In this document: positions 18,581 to 28,431 of the stretch, piece by piece | How the letters are laid out: each line of letters begins with the position of its first letter | How positions within the stretch are numbered: position 1 is the stretch's first letter | Origin: Aquitalea aquatilis | Lineage (GTDB): Bacteria; Pseudomonadota; Gammaproteobacteria; Burkholderiales; Chromobacteriaceae | Assembly: GCF_005155025.1 (NCBI RefSeq) | Contig: NZ_CP039731.1 | Coordinates: forward strand, 4,216,001-4,280,000 | Length of the DNA: 64,000 nucleotides | Direction of reading: 5' to 3' | Made by a program: the position numbers and the translations under genes | The notes under the pieces: generated by a model | What the model saw: the letters and a program-made list of their open reading frames with translations, nothing else | Told to the model about the DNA's origin: nothing | Databases searched by the model: none

Positions 18581-20170
18581 CTATTCAGCCAGTTCGGGAT
18601 TCTGACGTACAGCACAATCCCGCAGGCTGTCTGCCAAATCATCCTGTTGATTGGCACGGGCCCACCTGGCCATCTTGATTTGCGCCACTGGGTCACCCTG
18701 CAGGGCTGCACGCCAGCGCAGGCTTTCGATTAAAGACAGCGCTGGTGGACTTGCCGTCTCGCCGTCGTAGCTGCTCTGGATTTGCAACACGTCGGCCAGT
18801 TTGTTGTAAGCAGCGGGAACCTGCTGGCTGGCCAGCCATTGGATCATCGGCATGGCGTCCTCCCACATTTCGTCGTCCAGCATCAGCGATACCAGCCTGG
18901 CGGCTGCACGCCAATTACCCAGCTGCGCCGCCTCGACATAGGCCAGTTTCTGATGGTTACCTGCAGGCAGGGTGGCAGCCTCGGCAAAAGCCAGCTCAGC
19001 TTGCAAGCTCAGGGCAGGCTGATAAGTCTGGCAAGTAAACGCCCGACTGCTGATCGTGGCCTGCGGCAAGGCCGACCATTTGCGATGCTCCGCCAAGATA
19101 GCGTCGATACTGCTTGCCGGGTCGTTCTGGGCCGCTTTCGTCCACGCGCGCACTTTTTCCTTGAACAGCGCTTGTTCCTTGGCTTCAGCGTTCTGCTGGG
19201 CGCGGAATTCATCATCCCCGGTGCTACCGGAACGAATCTGTTGCATGCAGGCCTGCAGGGCTTTTACCGGGCGCTGCCAGCACTCGGCCGGCACCTCCCA
19301 TTCCCAAAAATATCCACTGGGCAAGCTCATGCGATAGCTTGTCCCGCCGGCGGGGTCGGGGACAATAAAGGCACGCCCCTTGCTATCGACCACGCCGCGC
19401 GACAGCAGCTTGCCGCCAGCAGCACTCCAGACATAGGGCATCCCGCTCATCGGCGTATCACCCTCGGTACTTTGCATCATGAGCAGATAAGGACGGACAC
19501 CCGCCTTGGCCTCGCGCCGGGCTTGCTGGGCAAAGGCCGCCTTGCGTTTTTCCACCAAAGGGAGGCAGGCGGCTTCACTGGCACAGGATAATTGTGGGGA
19601 ACCACCTTCCCACCAGCCGGAGATCAGGAAGAACTGACCTTGCCATGCACCCAGCCGGCGCTTCTGGGCATCTGCAACCAGGCTCTCGTAGGCACCACGC
19701 GGCAGCGATACGCGGCCAAATCCGGCAAGCTGTCCGCGATGCGCACGGCCTGCAAACCGTGTTCCGGACTGGCAACTTTCCTCGAATTGCCCTTCCATCT
19801 CGCCGCGCACAAAACTGCTGCGGACAGTACAAACATCATCCTTGTCAGCAGTCTTCAGCACACCGTCGCCATGGTAGTTGCCCTCCAGCATCTCGCCATC
19901 GAAATGTACCCGCTCCTTGCCGTCATCGGTCACCGTCAGGCTGCCCTTACCCACCGCCTTGTCATTCTGGCAGGCCCCAGTCCATTTGATCTGGCGACTG
20001 GCTGATGCCTCCTGCTGCTCATCAATCCACACCTTGCAGCCTGCAGGCTCACTACTGGCCCAATGGCTGTCGGCATCATCGGCCGTGTCAGCACAGGCCG
20101 GCTGCGCCATGAGCAGCGGCAGGCCTAGCACGGCGCGGACAATCAGCTGCTGATATTTCATCTTTGACAT
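18581..20170 (-). CDS. Secreted protein of unknown function, MORN-like and Sel1-like parts
   Basis: Not recognised as a whole. 529 residues with a clear signal peptide (MSKMKYQQLIVRAVLGLPLL, cleavage likely after PACA). The first third contains MORN-like strands (DGEMLEGNYHGDGVLKT, VRGEMEGQFEESCQSGTRFAG, AHRGQLAGFGRVSLP). The middle is rich in charged helices (EAKEQALFKEKVRAWTKAAQ) and paired cysteines (AECWQRPVKALQACMQQ; FTCQTYQ). The C-terminal 120 residues look like Sel1/TPR helices (AAARLVSLMLDDEMWEDAMPM, ALQGDPVAQIKMARWARANQQ). Likely periplasmic. Downstream of fruR on the same strand but separated by a terminator. Function unknown. Confidence 0.75.
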   Translation of the reverse strand: MSKMKYQQLIVRAVLGLPLLMAQPACADTADDADSHWASSEPAGCKVWIDEQQEASASRQIKWTGACQNDKAVGKGSLTVTDDGKERVHFDGEMLEGNYHGDGVLKTADKDDVCTVRSSFVRGEMEGQFEESCQSGTRFAGRAHRGQLAGFGRVSLPRGAYESLVADAQKRRLGAWQGQFFLISGWWEGGSPQLSCASEAACLPLVEKRKAAFAQQARREAKAGVRPYLLMMQSTEGDTPMSGMPYVWSAAGGKLLSRGVVDSKGRAFIVPDPAGGTSYRMSLPSGYFWEWEVPAECWQRPVKALQACMQQIRSGSTGDDEFRAQQNAEAKEQALFKEKVRAWTKAAQNDPASSIDAILAEHRKWSALPQATISSRAFTCQTYQPALSLQAELAFAEAATLPAGNHQKLAYVEAAQLGNWRAAARLVSLMLDDEMWEDAMPMIQWLASQQVPAAYNKLADVLQIQSSYDGETASPPALSLIESLRWRAALQGDPVAQIKMARWARANQQDDLADSLRDCAVRQNPELAE

Positions 20171-20234
20171 GTCATCACTCACGAGAAATAGACGCCAGCC
20201 AAGCCAGCCCGAGCACGGGCAAAGACACGCTGGA

Positions 20235-20279
20235 TAAAAAAATGGCCTCATCATGCATACATCATGATCAAGGCCATTG
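20235..20279 (-). terminator. Terminator after fruR
   Basis: In minus sense AATGGCCTTGATCATGATG pairs imperfectly with CATGATGAGGCCATT and is followed by TTTTTATCC. Located 48 bases past the fruR stop and before the unknown secreted protein gene. Confidence 0.75.
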
Positions 20280-20326
20280 TCATTGTCACGTGATGAGGGC
20301 TGGTCGCCACCCATTCAGCAGTCTGG

Positions 20327-21307
20327 CTAAGCAGCAGTCGAGCCGCGCACCACCAGCCGCCCAGACAGCACCACCTTGCGCGCGCTGCGTGCCGGGTCTT
20401 GCAGCCGCTCCAGCAACATATTCATGGCGGTGCGGCCGATGTCGTACACCGGCTGCTCGATCACCGTCAGGCCGGGTCCGGCCAGTTCGGTCCAGTTGTC
20501 ATTGTCAAAACCGGCCAGCGCCAGTTGTTGCGGGATGGCAATGCCAGTGGCACGGGCGCCGCGCAGCATGCCCAGCAGCACCAGGCCATTGCTGGCGATC
20601 AGCGCCTGCGGCACGGCCGGTTCGCCCAGCCAGGTACGCATGGCCTGCTCGGCAGCCTCCGGCGTGGGTGCGATAAAGCGCGCTTCGGCCTGCAAACCGT
20701 GCCGTTGCATGGCGGCCAGCACCCCGGCATGACGCTCCGCCCCGGTGGTACTGGTGTTGCCAAACAGGCCGCCGATGCGGCGATAACCCTGTGCCAGCAG
20801 ATGCTCCACCAGCAGGCTGGCCGCCTCGGCATTGTCCAGCACCACAGCATCGGCGTGGCCGGGTGGTGCGGCACGATCGATCAGCACCACCGGAAAGCCC
20901 AGTTGCTGCGGGTCCAGTTTCTGCGCCGTGGCACGGGTGGGAGCAAAAATCACGCCGGTCACCCGCTCCTCCTGCATCAGCCGCAAATACATGGCTTCTT
21001 TTTGCGGGTTCTCATCGGTATTGCACAGGATGACGCGCATGCCCACGGCGTAGGCCGCGTCCTCCACCGCCCGGCTGACTGCGGTAAAGAAGGGGTTGCG
21101 GATATCCGACACAATCAGCCCGATGGTGTGGCTATGCTGCGAACGCAGCCGCCGCGCCGACAGATTGGGCAGATAGCCGGTGGCGGCCACGGCGGCCTCC
21201 ACCTTCTTGCGCAGTTCATCGCTGACCGGGCCATCGCCCAGCGCACGTGACACCGTGGCTACCGAAACACCGGCAGCCAGGGCAACATCCTTGATGCGTA
21301 CGGTCAT
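20327..21307 (-). CDS. fruR: LacI-family repressor of the fructose operon
   Basis: 326 residues. LacI-type DNA-binding head IKDVALAAGVSVATVSRALGDG with hinge helix NLSARRLRSQ, followed by the sugar-binding core (HTIGLIVSDIRNPFFTAVSRAVEDAA). Start at ATG 21307 fits family length; an upstream ATG at 21346 would add 13 residues and neither has a clear ribosome site. Divergent from fruBKA with matching 14-base operators at both ends of the 241-base region, so it most likely represses the PTS operon and itself, with a phosphorylated fructose as inducer (known for Cra/FruR). Confidence 0.9.
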   Translation of the reverse strand: MTVRIKDVALAAGVSVATVSRALGDGPVSDELRKKVEAAVAATGYLPNLSARRLRSQHSHTIGLIVSDIRNPFFTAVSRAVEDAAYAVGMRVILCNTDENPQKEAMYLRLMQEERVTGVIFAPTRATAQKLDPQQLGFPVVLIDRAAPPGHADAVVLDNAEAASLLVEHLLAQGYRRIGGLFGNTSTTGAERHAGVLAAMQRHGLQAEARFIAPTPEAAEQAMRTWLGEPAVPQALIASNGLVLLGMLRGARATGIAIPQQLALAGFDNDNWTELAGPGLTVIEQPVYDIGRTAMNMLLERLQDPARSARKVVLSGRLVVRGSTAA

Positions 21308-21309
21308 TT

Positions 21310-21323
21310 TGCAATCGTTTTCA
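21310..21323. promoter_or_regulatory. FruR operator O1
   Basis: TGCAATCGTTTTCA fits TGNAATCGNTTNCA, the same pattern as O2 at 21445. It lies 3 bases upstream of the fruR start codon, so repressor binding would directly hinder its own transcript. Confidence 0.65.
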
Positions 21324-21431
21324 GTCAGATTGTCGTGATCCTGCATCAAGTCAAAAAGCTTTGCAAGCCTTTAATTACAAGGATCATTAGCAAGTTCGAT
21401 GTTGTTTTATCAAGATGATCTACGATCAATA

Positions 21432-21460
21432 TTGACAGGTGTTGTGTAATCGATTTCAAT
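21432..21460 (+). promoter_or_regulatory. fruBKA promoter with FruR operator O2 in its spacer
   Basis: TTGACA at 21432-21437, 17-base spacer, TTCAAT at 21455-21460 (weak -10). The operator TGTAATCGATTTCA (21445-21458), a near-perfect palindrome TGNAATCGATTNCA, overlaps the spacer and -10, an arrangement expected for repression by FruR. Confidence 0.6.
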
Positions 21461-21548
21461 GCCATCAACACAACGCCAGACAACAGCCAGCACCGCCCCT
21501 TCTTGGGTGCGATGCAGCAAAATAACAGTACACAGGAGACCACTCCCG

Positions 21549-24053
21549 ATGTCGCACGACCTGATCCATCCGGAACTGATTTGCCTTGCCACGGCACCAG
21601 CCAACAAGGAAGACGCCATCCGCCAGGCCGGCCAGCTGCTGGCCCGCGCCGGCTGCATCGATGCCGCCTATATCGACAGCCTGCTGGCCCGCGAAGCCGT
21701 GGCCAATACCTTTCTGGGTCATGGCGTATCCATTCCGCACGGCATGGTGGAAGACCGCCACCTGATCAAGCGCACCGGCATCGCCATCCTGCAGATTCCG
21801 CAGGGGCTGGAGTGGAATCCGGGTCAGGTCACCCATCTGCTGTTTGCCATTGCCGCCCAGTCGGACGAACACATCCAGCTGTTGCGTCGTCTCACCCGCC
21901 TGCTGCAGGACGAAACCCGCCTGCAACAGCTGTTTGCCACCAGCGATCCACAAGAGCTGATCGCCGCCCTGTCCGATAGCGCGGCCGCGCCGGTCCAGCC
22001 TGCTACTGCAGCCGGCGACCTGGCCGAACAGTTCGAATGGGTGGTGGACTACCCCAACGGCCTGCACGCCCGCCCGGCCACCGCCTGGGTGGAAACCGCC
22101 CGCCAGTTTGCCGCGCAGGTACAGGTACGCCACGGCCACCATGTGGCCGACGCCAAGAACATGATTTCCCTGCTGCAACTGGGCCTGCAACGAGGCGACC
22201 GGCTGGTGGTATCGGCAGAAGGCAACGATGCCACCGCCCTGCTGCAAGCCATGCAAGGCGTGATGAGCCGCCTGACCGCGCAGGAACAGACCGACGCCGC
22301 CCTGGCCGCGCAAAAAGCCCAGGCCCAGCGCAGCGAAAACAACTGGCAGCCACCCGGCCATCCGCTGGAAGTAGCCGGTATCAGTGCCAGCCCTGGGCTG
22401 GCCATCGGCAGCGTGCATGTGCTCACCCACGGCCTGCCGGCCATTCCCGATCACCCGCTGGCACTGGCCGAAGCCGGTGACAAGCTGCATGTCGCCCTGG
22501 CGGAAACCCGCGCCGAACTGGCCAAGCTGGCCGAAGACACCGCCCAGCGTCTGGGCAATGCCGAAGCCGCCATTTTCAAGGCGCAGGCTGAGCTGCTCAG
22601 CGATACCGACCTGATCACCCTGTCCTGCCAGTTGATGGTGGAAGGCCACGGCGTGGCCTGGTCCTGGCATCAGGCGGTGGAGCGGCTGGCCGACCGGCTG
22701 GCCGCGCTGGGCAACCAGCTGCTGGCCGCCCGTGCTGCCGACCTGCGCGACGTAGGCCGCCGCGTGCTGGGCAAGATCGACCCCAGCCTGCAGGCCACCA
22801 CCCTGTCCGAGCTGCCTGACAACTGCATTTTGCTGGCCAGCGATCTGTCGCCGTCTGACACCGCCGGGCTGGATACCGACAAAGTGGTCGGCCTGGCCAC
22901 CGCACAGGGCGGCCCCACTTCGCACACTGCCATTCTGGCGCGCACGCTGGGTTTGCCAGCGCTGGTTGCCGGCGGCCCCGGCCTGCTCGGCGTAGCCAAT
23001 GGCACCCCCGCCATTCTGGATGGCCAGAGCGGCCGGCTCTACCTGAGCCCGAGCGAGCTTGATCTCAAATCCGCCCGCGAGTGGATGGCACAGCAAAACG
23101 AACGCAAGGCACGTGAGGAAGAACAGCGCAGCCTGCCGGCAGAAACCCGCGACGGCCACCGCGTGGAAGTGGCCGCCAACGTCAACCGCCCGGACCAGGT
23201 GGCGGCAGCCATTGCCTCCGGTGCCGAAGGCGTGGGCCTGATGCGTACCGAATTCCTGTTCCTCGAGCGCGACAACAGCCCGGACGAAGCAGAACAACTG
23301 GCCACTTATCAGGGCATGTTGCAGGCACTGGAAGGACGTCCGCTGATCGTGCGTACGCTGGATATCGGCGGCGACAAGCAAGTGCCCTACCTCAACCTGC
23401 CGCACGAGGAGAACCCCTTCCTCGGCATGCGTGGTGCCCGTCTGCTGCTGCGCCGCCGCGACCTGCTGGAACCGCAACTGCGCGCACTGTACCGCGCCGC
23501 CCGTGGTGGTCAGCCGCTGTCCATCATGTTCCCGATGATTACCTCGCTCAAGGAAATCACCCGCCTGAAGGGCTTGTGTGAAGGCATCCGCCGCGAGCTG
23601 GACGCCCCGGTGGTACCGATCGGCATCATGGTGGAAGTCCCCGCCGCCGCCACCCTGGCCGACAAGCTGGCCGAGCATGTGGACTTTTTCTCCATCGGCA
23701 CCAACGACCTCACCCAGTACGCACTGGCCATCGACCGCCAGCACCCGGAACTGGCGGCAGAGGCCGACAGCCTGCATCCGGCCGTGCTGCGCCTGATCCA
23801 CCAGACCGTACAGGGCGCCGCCCTGCATGGCCGCTGGGTAGGCGTGTGCGGTGGCATTGCTGGCGACCCCTTCGGTGCCGCCCTGCTGACCGGCCTGGGT
23901 GTCAACGAACTGTCGATGAGCCCGCGCGACGTCGCCAGCGTCAAGGCCCGTCTGCGCCACAGCGACTTTGCCAAGCTGGCCGAACTGGCACAGCAGGCGC
24001 TGGATTGCGATAGCGCCGAAGAAGTGCGCGCCTTGCAGAGCCTGCTGTCATGA
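21549..24053 (+). CDS. fruB: Fused PTS fructose EIIA-HPr-enzyme I
   Basis: Multiphosphoryl transfer protein: takes phosphate from PEP through enzyme I, HPr and EIIA to FruA. 834 residues. EIIA (1-145) has phospho-His64 in VSIPHG; HPr (about 163-250) has His173 in YPNGLHARPAT and the Ser207 regulatory-site region KNMISLLQLG; enzyme I (about 275-834) has His459 in GGPTSHTAILAR, PEP-binding GVGLMRTEFLFLER and the catalytic-Cys motif GVCGGIAGDP. All active residues are intact. This order is known from Pseudomonas and Xanthomonas. ATG overlap with fruK is 4 bases. Cytoplasmic. Confidence 0.95.
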   Translation: MSHDLIHPELICLATAPANKEDAIRQAGQLLARAGCIDAAYIDSLLAREAVANTFLGHGVSIPHGMVEDRHLIKRTGIAILQIPQGLEWNPGQVTHLLFAIAAQSDEHIQLLRRLTRLLQDETRLQQLFATSDPQELIAALSDSAAAPVQPATAAGDLAEQFEWVVDYPNGLHARPATAWVETARQFAAQVQVRHGHHVADAKNMISLLQLGLQRGDRLVVSAEGNDATALLQAMQGVMSRLTAQEQTDAALAAQKAQAQRSENNWQPPGHPLEVAGISASPGLAIGSVHVLTHGLPAIPDHPLALAEAGDKLHVALAETRAELAKLAEDTAQRLGNAEAAIFKAQAELLSDTDLITLSCQLMVEGHGVAWSWHQAVERLADRLAALGNQLLAARAADLRDVGRRVLGKIDPSLQATTLSELPDNCILLASDLSPSDTAGLDTDKVVGLATAQGGPTSHTAILARTLGLPALVAGGPGLLGVANGTPAILDGQSGRLYLSPSELDLKSAREWMAQQNERKAREEEQRSLPAETRDGHRVEVAANVNRPDQVAAAIASGAEGVGLMRTEFLFLERDNSPDEAEQLATYQGMLQALEGRPLIVRTLDIGGDKQVPYLNLPHEENPFLGMRGARLLLRRRDLLEPQLRALYRAARGGQPLSIMFPMITSLKEITRLKGLCEGIRRELDAPVVPIGIMVEVPAAATLADKLAEHVDFFSIGTNDLTQYALAIDRQHPELAAEADSLHPAVLRLIHQTVQGAALHGRWVGVCGGIAGDPFGAALLTGLGVNELSMSPRDVASVKARLRHSDFAKLAELAQQALDCDSAEEVRALQSLLS

Positions 24054-25006
24054 ACAGTCCGCTGATCACCATTACCCTGAACCCGGCCATCGACCAGACC
24101 GTCTGCGTGCGCGACTTTCAGTCCGGCGCGGTCAACCTGGCGCGCTCCAGCAGCAGCAATGCCGGTGGCAAGGGCGTCAACGTGGCCAGCTGCCTGGCTG
24201 ACTGGGGGCTGCCGGTGCTGGCCACCGGCCTGCTGGGCCGCAATAACAGCGAGGCTTTCGAAGCCCTGTTCAAGGACAAGGGCATTGCCGACCGCTTCAT
24301 TCGCGTGGCCGGTGATACCCGCGTCAACATCAAGCTGTCCGACCTGGCCAATGCCAGCACCACCGACATCAACCTGCCGGGTTTGACGGTGGGCGAAGCC
24401 CAATGGGAACGCCTGCTCACCCTGCTGGCCGCCGATGTGAATCCGGGCAGCCAGATCGTGCTGGCCGGCAGCCTGCCGCAAGGGCTGGAGCCGGAACGGC
24501 TGCCGGTGTTGATTGGCAAGCTGCGCCAGTGGGGCGCGCATGTGCTGCTGGACAGCAGCGGCCCGGCACTAGCCAGCGCGCTGGCCGCGCCGCGCGCCAG
24601 CCTGCCGGACTGCATCAAGCCCAACCGCCACGAACTGGAACAATGGGCCGGCCACCCCCTGCCCACCCTGCAAGACGTACTGGCCTGCGCCCGCCAGCTG
24701 CAACAGGCTGGCGTGAGCGAAGTGGTGGTATCGCTGGGCGAACAAGGCGCGCTGTTTGTGCTGGACGCCGGCCCGGCGCTGCTGGCCCGGCTGCCGGTAC
24801 AAAACCCCTTAAGCACCGTCGGTGCCGGCGATGCGCTGGTGGCCGGCCTCAGTGCCGCCCGCCATGCCCGCCTGAGCGCCACCGACCGCGCCCGGCTGGC
24901 GGTGGCCTTTGCCGCCGCCAAGCTGGCACGCATCGGCCCGCACCTGCCGGAACGCAGCCAGGTGGAACAACTGGCACGGCAAGTGGAAGTACAGCACTTG
25001 TCCTAA
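24050..25006 (+). CDS. fruK: 1-phosphofructokinase
   Basis: Phosphorylates fructose 1-phosphate to fructose 1,6-bisphosphate. PfkB family, 318 residues: [10 protein letters not shown] at the N-terminus, [15 protein letters not shown] substrate loop, [13 protein letters not shown], and the catalytic anion hole [12 protein letters not shown]. Translationally coupled to fruB (ATGA overlap) and followed after 98 bases by fruA. Confidence 0.96.
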   Translation: MNSPLITITLNPAIDQTVCVRDFQSGAVNLARSSSSNAGGKGVNVASCLADWGLPVLATGLLGRNNSEAFEALFKDKGIADRFIRVAGDTRVNIKLSDLANASTTDINLPGLTVGEAQWERLLTLLAADVNPGSQIVLAGSLPQGLEPERLPVLIGKLRQWGAHVLLDSSGPALASALAAPRASLPDCIKPNRHELEQWAGHPLPTLQDVLACARQLQQAGVSEVVVSLGEQGALFVLDAGPALLARLPVQNPLSTVGAGDALVAGLSAARHARLSATDRARLAVAFAAAKLARIGPHLPERSQVEQLARQVEVQHLS

Positions 25007-25104
25007 ACCATCATGCTGCGGGCAGGCAACGCTCACCCACCCCGCCACGCGGCAGATCATCAGCAAAGCAACAACAACAGGCAGACAAAACTAGGAGAAA
25101 GACA

Positions 25105-26814
25105 ATGGCAAACCTGCTGGCAGTAATTGCAGCCCCAGACCGCAGCACCCAGGCCATGTTGGCTGGCGAAGCCCTGCGGCAGGCGGCAAGCAAGCTGAGA
25201 CACAAGATCGATGTGGAAATCCATACCGCACAGGGCGTGCAACAGCCGCTGAGCGCCAGCGCCATCGCCGCTGCCGACGCCGTGCTGCTGCTTGGCGAGG
25301 CTGCCGCGCAAGACGTGCGCTTTGCCAACAGCCACACCCTGCTCACGTCGCTGGAAGCCGTACTGGCCGATGCCGAAGGCCAGCTCAAGGCCAGCCTGAT
25401 CACCCCTGCAGCCAGCAGCGCGCTGCGCATTGTCGGTATTACCTCCTGCCCCACCGGCATCGCCCACACTTTCATGGCAGCCGAAGGCCTGAGCCAAGCT
25501 GCACAGAAACTGGGTCACGCCATCCGCGTGGAAACCCAGGGTTCGGTCGGTGCGCAGGACACCCTGACTGCCGATGAAATCCGTCTGGCCGATGTGGTGA
25601 TCATCGCGGCCGACACCCAGGTCGATCTGGCACGTTTTGTTGGCAAACGGCTGTTCTCCAGCGGCACCAAGCCGGCCATCAACGATGGCGAAAACCTGGT
25701 GCGCCGCGCCATTGCCGAAGCAAAACCGCATGCGGCCAGCCAGGCCAGTGCCAGTCAGTCTGCCGCGACACCGGCAGCCGCCAGCCAAAGTGAACAACGT
25801 AGCGGCCCGTACAAGCACCTGATGACTGGCGTGTCCTTCATGCTGCCCTTCGTCACCGCCGGCGGCATCATGATTGCCCTGGCCTTTGCGCTGGGCGGCA
25901 TCTACGCCTTCGATGACGCGCACAAGGGCACGCTGGCCTGGGCCTTGTTCCAGATTGGTGCCAAGTCGGCCTTTGCGCTGATGGTGCCGATTCTGGCCGG
26001 TTATATCTCCTACTCCATCGCCAACCGTCCGGGCATTGCCCCTGGCATGGTGGGCGGCATGCTGGCCGCCAGCCTGGGCTCCGGCTTTCTGGGTGGTATC
26101 GCCGCTGGCTTCATCGCCGGTTACGGCACCGACTGGCTGAACAAGAAAATCCAGCTGGGACGTAATCTGGACGGCCTGAAGCCGGTACTGATCCTGCCGG
26201 TGCTGGGCTCCTTGCTGGTGGGCCTGCTGATGATCTACGTCATCGGCACCCCGGTAGCCGCCCTGCTGGCCATGCTGACCGAAGCGCTCAAGAGTATGCA
26301 GGGCAGCAGCGCCCTGCTGCTGGGTGCCATTCTGGGCGCGATGATGGCCTTTGACATGGGCGGCCCGGTGAACAAGGCAGCCTATGCCTTCGCCACCGGC
26401 CTGATCGCCAGCCAGGTCTACACCCCGATGGCTGCAGTCATGGCTGCCGGCATGACCCCGCCGCTGGGCATTGCCCTGGCCACCAAGCTGTTTGCCGACC
26501 GCTTTACCGCCGACGAGCGTGAAGCCGGCAAGGCTGCCGGTGTACTGGGTATTTCCTTCATCAGCGAAGGGGCGATTCCCTTCGCCGCACGCGATCCGCT
26601 GCGGGTGATTCCGTCGCTGATGGTCGGTTCGGCCGTCACCGGTGCCATTTCCATGGCCATGGGCGTGGAGCTGAAAGTGCCGCACGGTGGTGTGTTCGTG
26701 CTGCCCATCCCCAATGCGGTGACCAATCTGGGTGCCTATCTGGTGGCACTGGTGGTGGGCACGGTGCTGACTGCAGTCATGCTGCGCGTACTGAAGAAAC
26801 CGGTGACCCAGTAA
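25105..26814 (+). CDS. fruA: PTS fructose permease EIIB'BC
   Basis: Inner-membrane fructose transporter and phosphorylase, 569 residues. Two IIB-like domains: the first (1-100) lacks the phospho-cysteine motif ([11 protein letters not shown] in its place), the second has Cys115 in [11 protein letters not shown]. An Ala/Ser/Gln-rich linker near residues 210-230 leads to the IIC domain with 8-10 helices ([42 protein letters not shown]). Start at ATG 25105 with AGGAGA 8 bases upstream; the open frame upstream is antisense-like noise over fruK. Confidence 0.95.
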   Translation: MANLLAVIAAPDRSTQAMLAGEALRQAASKLRHKIDVEIHTAQGVQQPLSASAIAAADAVLLLGEAAAQDVRFANSHTLLTSLEAVLADAEGQLKASLITPAASSALRIVGITSCPTGIAHTFMAAEGLSQAAQKLGHAIRVETQGSVGAQDTLTADEIRLADVVIIAADTQVDLARFVGKRLFSSGTKPAINDGENLVRRAIAEAKPHAASQASASQSAATPAAASQSEQRSGPYKHLMTGVSFMLPFVTAGGIMIALAFALGGIYAFDDAHKGTLAWALFQIGAKSAFALMVPILAGYISYSIANRPGIAPGMVGGMLAASLGSGFLGGIAAGFIAGYGTDWLNKKIQLGRNLDGLKPVLILPVLGSLLVGLLMIYVIGTPVAALLAMLTEALKSMQGSSALLLGAILGAMMAFDMGGPVNKAAYAFATGLIASQVYTPMAAVMAAGMTPPLGIALATKLFADRFTADEREAGKAAGVLGISFISEGAIPFAARDPLRVIPSLMVGSAVTGAISMAMGVELKVPHGGVFVLPIPNAVTNLGAYLVALVVGTVLTAVMLRVLKKPVTQ

Positions 26815-26873
26815 ACCCTCACGCCGGCAGACCGCACCAGATGGTGGCCGGCTAGCGATTTCCCTCTCTCTCG

Positions 26874-26905
26874 GGCCAACTCCTTTGCGGGTTGGCATTT
26901 TTTTT
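26874..26905 (+). terminator. Terminator after fruA
   Basis: GCCAAC (26875-26880) and GTTGGC (26891-26896) form the stem, followed by ATTTTTTTTT. A near copy follows the GH3 gene at 30927-30957. Confidence 0.88.
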
Positions 26906-27056
26906 GTCTGCCACATGGAAATGGCATCTTAAAAAAACGGAAATTTCCAGAACGGAATGGCCAGAGCACAGCCTGGCAGCGCTGCTAAGGTAGAGCCCAT
27001 TCCCGCCGAGGCAGGCAGCCTTCCCCCACGCCCGGCTTACTCTGGAGAACCACCAC

Positions 27057-28430
27057 ATGTCTGCCCCCGCCCTGTCCGCCGCCGATGTCAAACTGGGCCT
27101 GCGTGAAAAAGTAGCCTATGGACTGGGCGACATGGCGTCCAATCTGTCGTTTGGTGCCGTCTCGCTGTTCCTGCTGTTTTTCTACACCAATATCTTTGGC
27201 CTGAGCGCCGGCGAAGCCAGCCTGATCTTCCTGATCGCCCGCATCGTCGACGCGCTGTTCAACATCCTGCTGGGCTACGCCATCGACAAGACCCACAGCC
27301 GCTACGGCAAGCTGCGGCCCTATCTCTTGTATGGCGCGCTGCCACTGGGTGGGCTGACCGTGCTGTGCTTCACCACCCCGGACACCAGCTACAAATTCGC
27401 CTATGCCCTGGTCAGCTACACCGTGTACTGCCTGGCCTACACCACAGTGAACACGCCCTATTCGGCCATGAACAATATGCTGACCCAGCACGCCATGTCG
27501 CGCTCCTCGCTGTCGGTCTATCGCATGGTGTTTGCCACGCTGGGCTACTTCGTGGTGTCGGTGTATGCCGACCAGCTGATTCGCCGCTTTGCCGATCCGC
27601 GTACCGGCTACCAGCTCACCATCGCCCTGTTCGCCGTACTGGCCACCCTGCTGTTCTACGCCTGCTTTGCCATGACAAAGGAGCGCATCCACCAGGACAA
27701 GGACGAAGCGCCCAGCCTGCGCCAGATGGTGCAGGCCATCACCGGAAACCTGCCGCTGTTTCACCTCTCCATGTTCACCGTGTTTACCTATATCGCCTAC
27801 AGCGTGTGGATGGCCGCCGCCATTTACTACATCAACTACGTCTTGCGCGATGAGGCTTACACCGCCAGCTTTTTCGCCATCCAGACCGTGGCCAATGTGG
27901 CCGGCACCATTGCCTCGGAAAAGCTGATTGCCGGGCTGGGCAAGAAAAGACTGACCCTGCTCACCCTGGCTGCCGGCGCGTTGGCACTGGCCTACCAGTA
28001 CTGGCTGGCGGGCGACAGCAGGCTGGCCATCATGGCCTGCGTCAGCGTGTACAGCGCCGCCATGGGCAGCATATTTGTCTGCATGTACGCCATGGTGGCC
28101 GACACCGTGGAGTACGCCGAATGGAAGCACCATGTACGCACCGAGGGCGCCATCTACGGCTACTTCAACTTCATCACCAAGGTGGCCATGGCCATTGCCG
28201 GCGGGCTGGCCGGGCTGATCCTGCAGTATGCCGGCTACGACGCCGCCCATATCACGCCGCGGGCGCAAGACTGGATCGCCCTGATGATGACCCTGATCCC
28301 CGCCGCCATGTTCGTGCTCGCGCTGCTATTCGTGCTGCTCTACCAGCTGGATGAAGACAGCTATCTGCGCATGGTGGGCCAGATCGAAGCACGCAAGCAG
28401 TCCGTCGCCGCTCAGCCACAGGAGTCCTGA
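27057..28430 (+). CDS. GPH-family sugar:cation symporter
   Basis: Glycoside-pentoside-hexuronide transporter with 12 helices, 457 residues; imports a sugar or glycoside with Na+ or H+. Family marks: REKVAYGLGDMASNL at the N-terminus, FYTNIFGLSAGEASLIFLIARIVDALFNILLGYAIDKTHSRYGKLRPYLL (the D-x3-R loop), and VAYTTVN-like VYCLAYTTVNTPYSAMNNML. The GH3 glucosidase starts 2 bases after its stop, so the substrate is probably a beta-glucoside oligomer brought in intact. A perfect GGAAATTTCC palindrome at 26939-26948 lies upstream and may be an operator. Confidence 0.92.
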   Translation: MSAPALSAADVKLGLREKVAYGLGDMASNLSFGAVSLFLLFFYTNIFGLSAGEASLIFLIARIVDALFNILLGYAIDKTHSRYGKLRPYLLYGALPLGGLTVLCFTTPDTSYKFAYALVSYTVYCLAYTTVNTPYSAMNNMLTQHAMSRSSLSVYRMVFATLGYFVVSVYADQLIRRFADPRTGYQLTIALFAVLATLLFYACFAMTKERIHQDKDEAPSLRQMVQAITGNLPLFHLSMFTVFTYIAYSVWMAAAIYYINYVLRDEAYTASFFAIQTVANVAGTIASEKLIAGLGKKRLTLLTLAAGALALAYQYWLAGDSRLAIMACVSVYSAAMGSIFVCMYAMVADTVEYAEWKHHVRTEGAIYGYFNFITKVAMAIAGGLAGLILQYAGYDAAHITPRAQDWIALMMTLIPAAMFVLALLFVLLYQLDEDSYLRMVGQIEARKQSVAAQPQES

Positions 28431-28431
28431 A

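Noticed and set aside
21465-23960. Minus-strand open frame opposite fruB
   Set aside because: Low-complexity, histidine/glutamine/glycine-rich translation typical of antisense to a high-GC gene.
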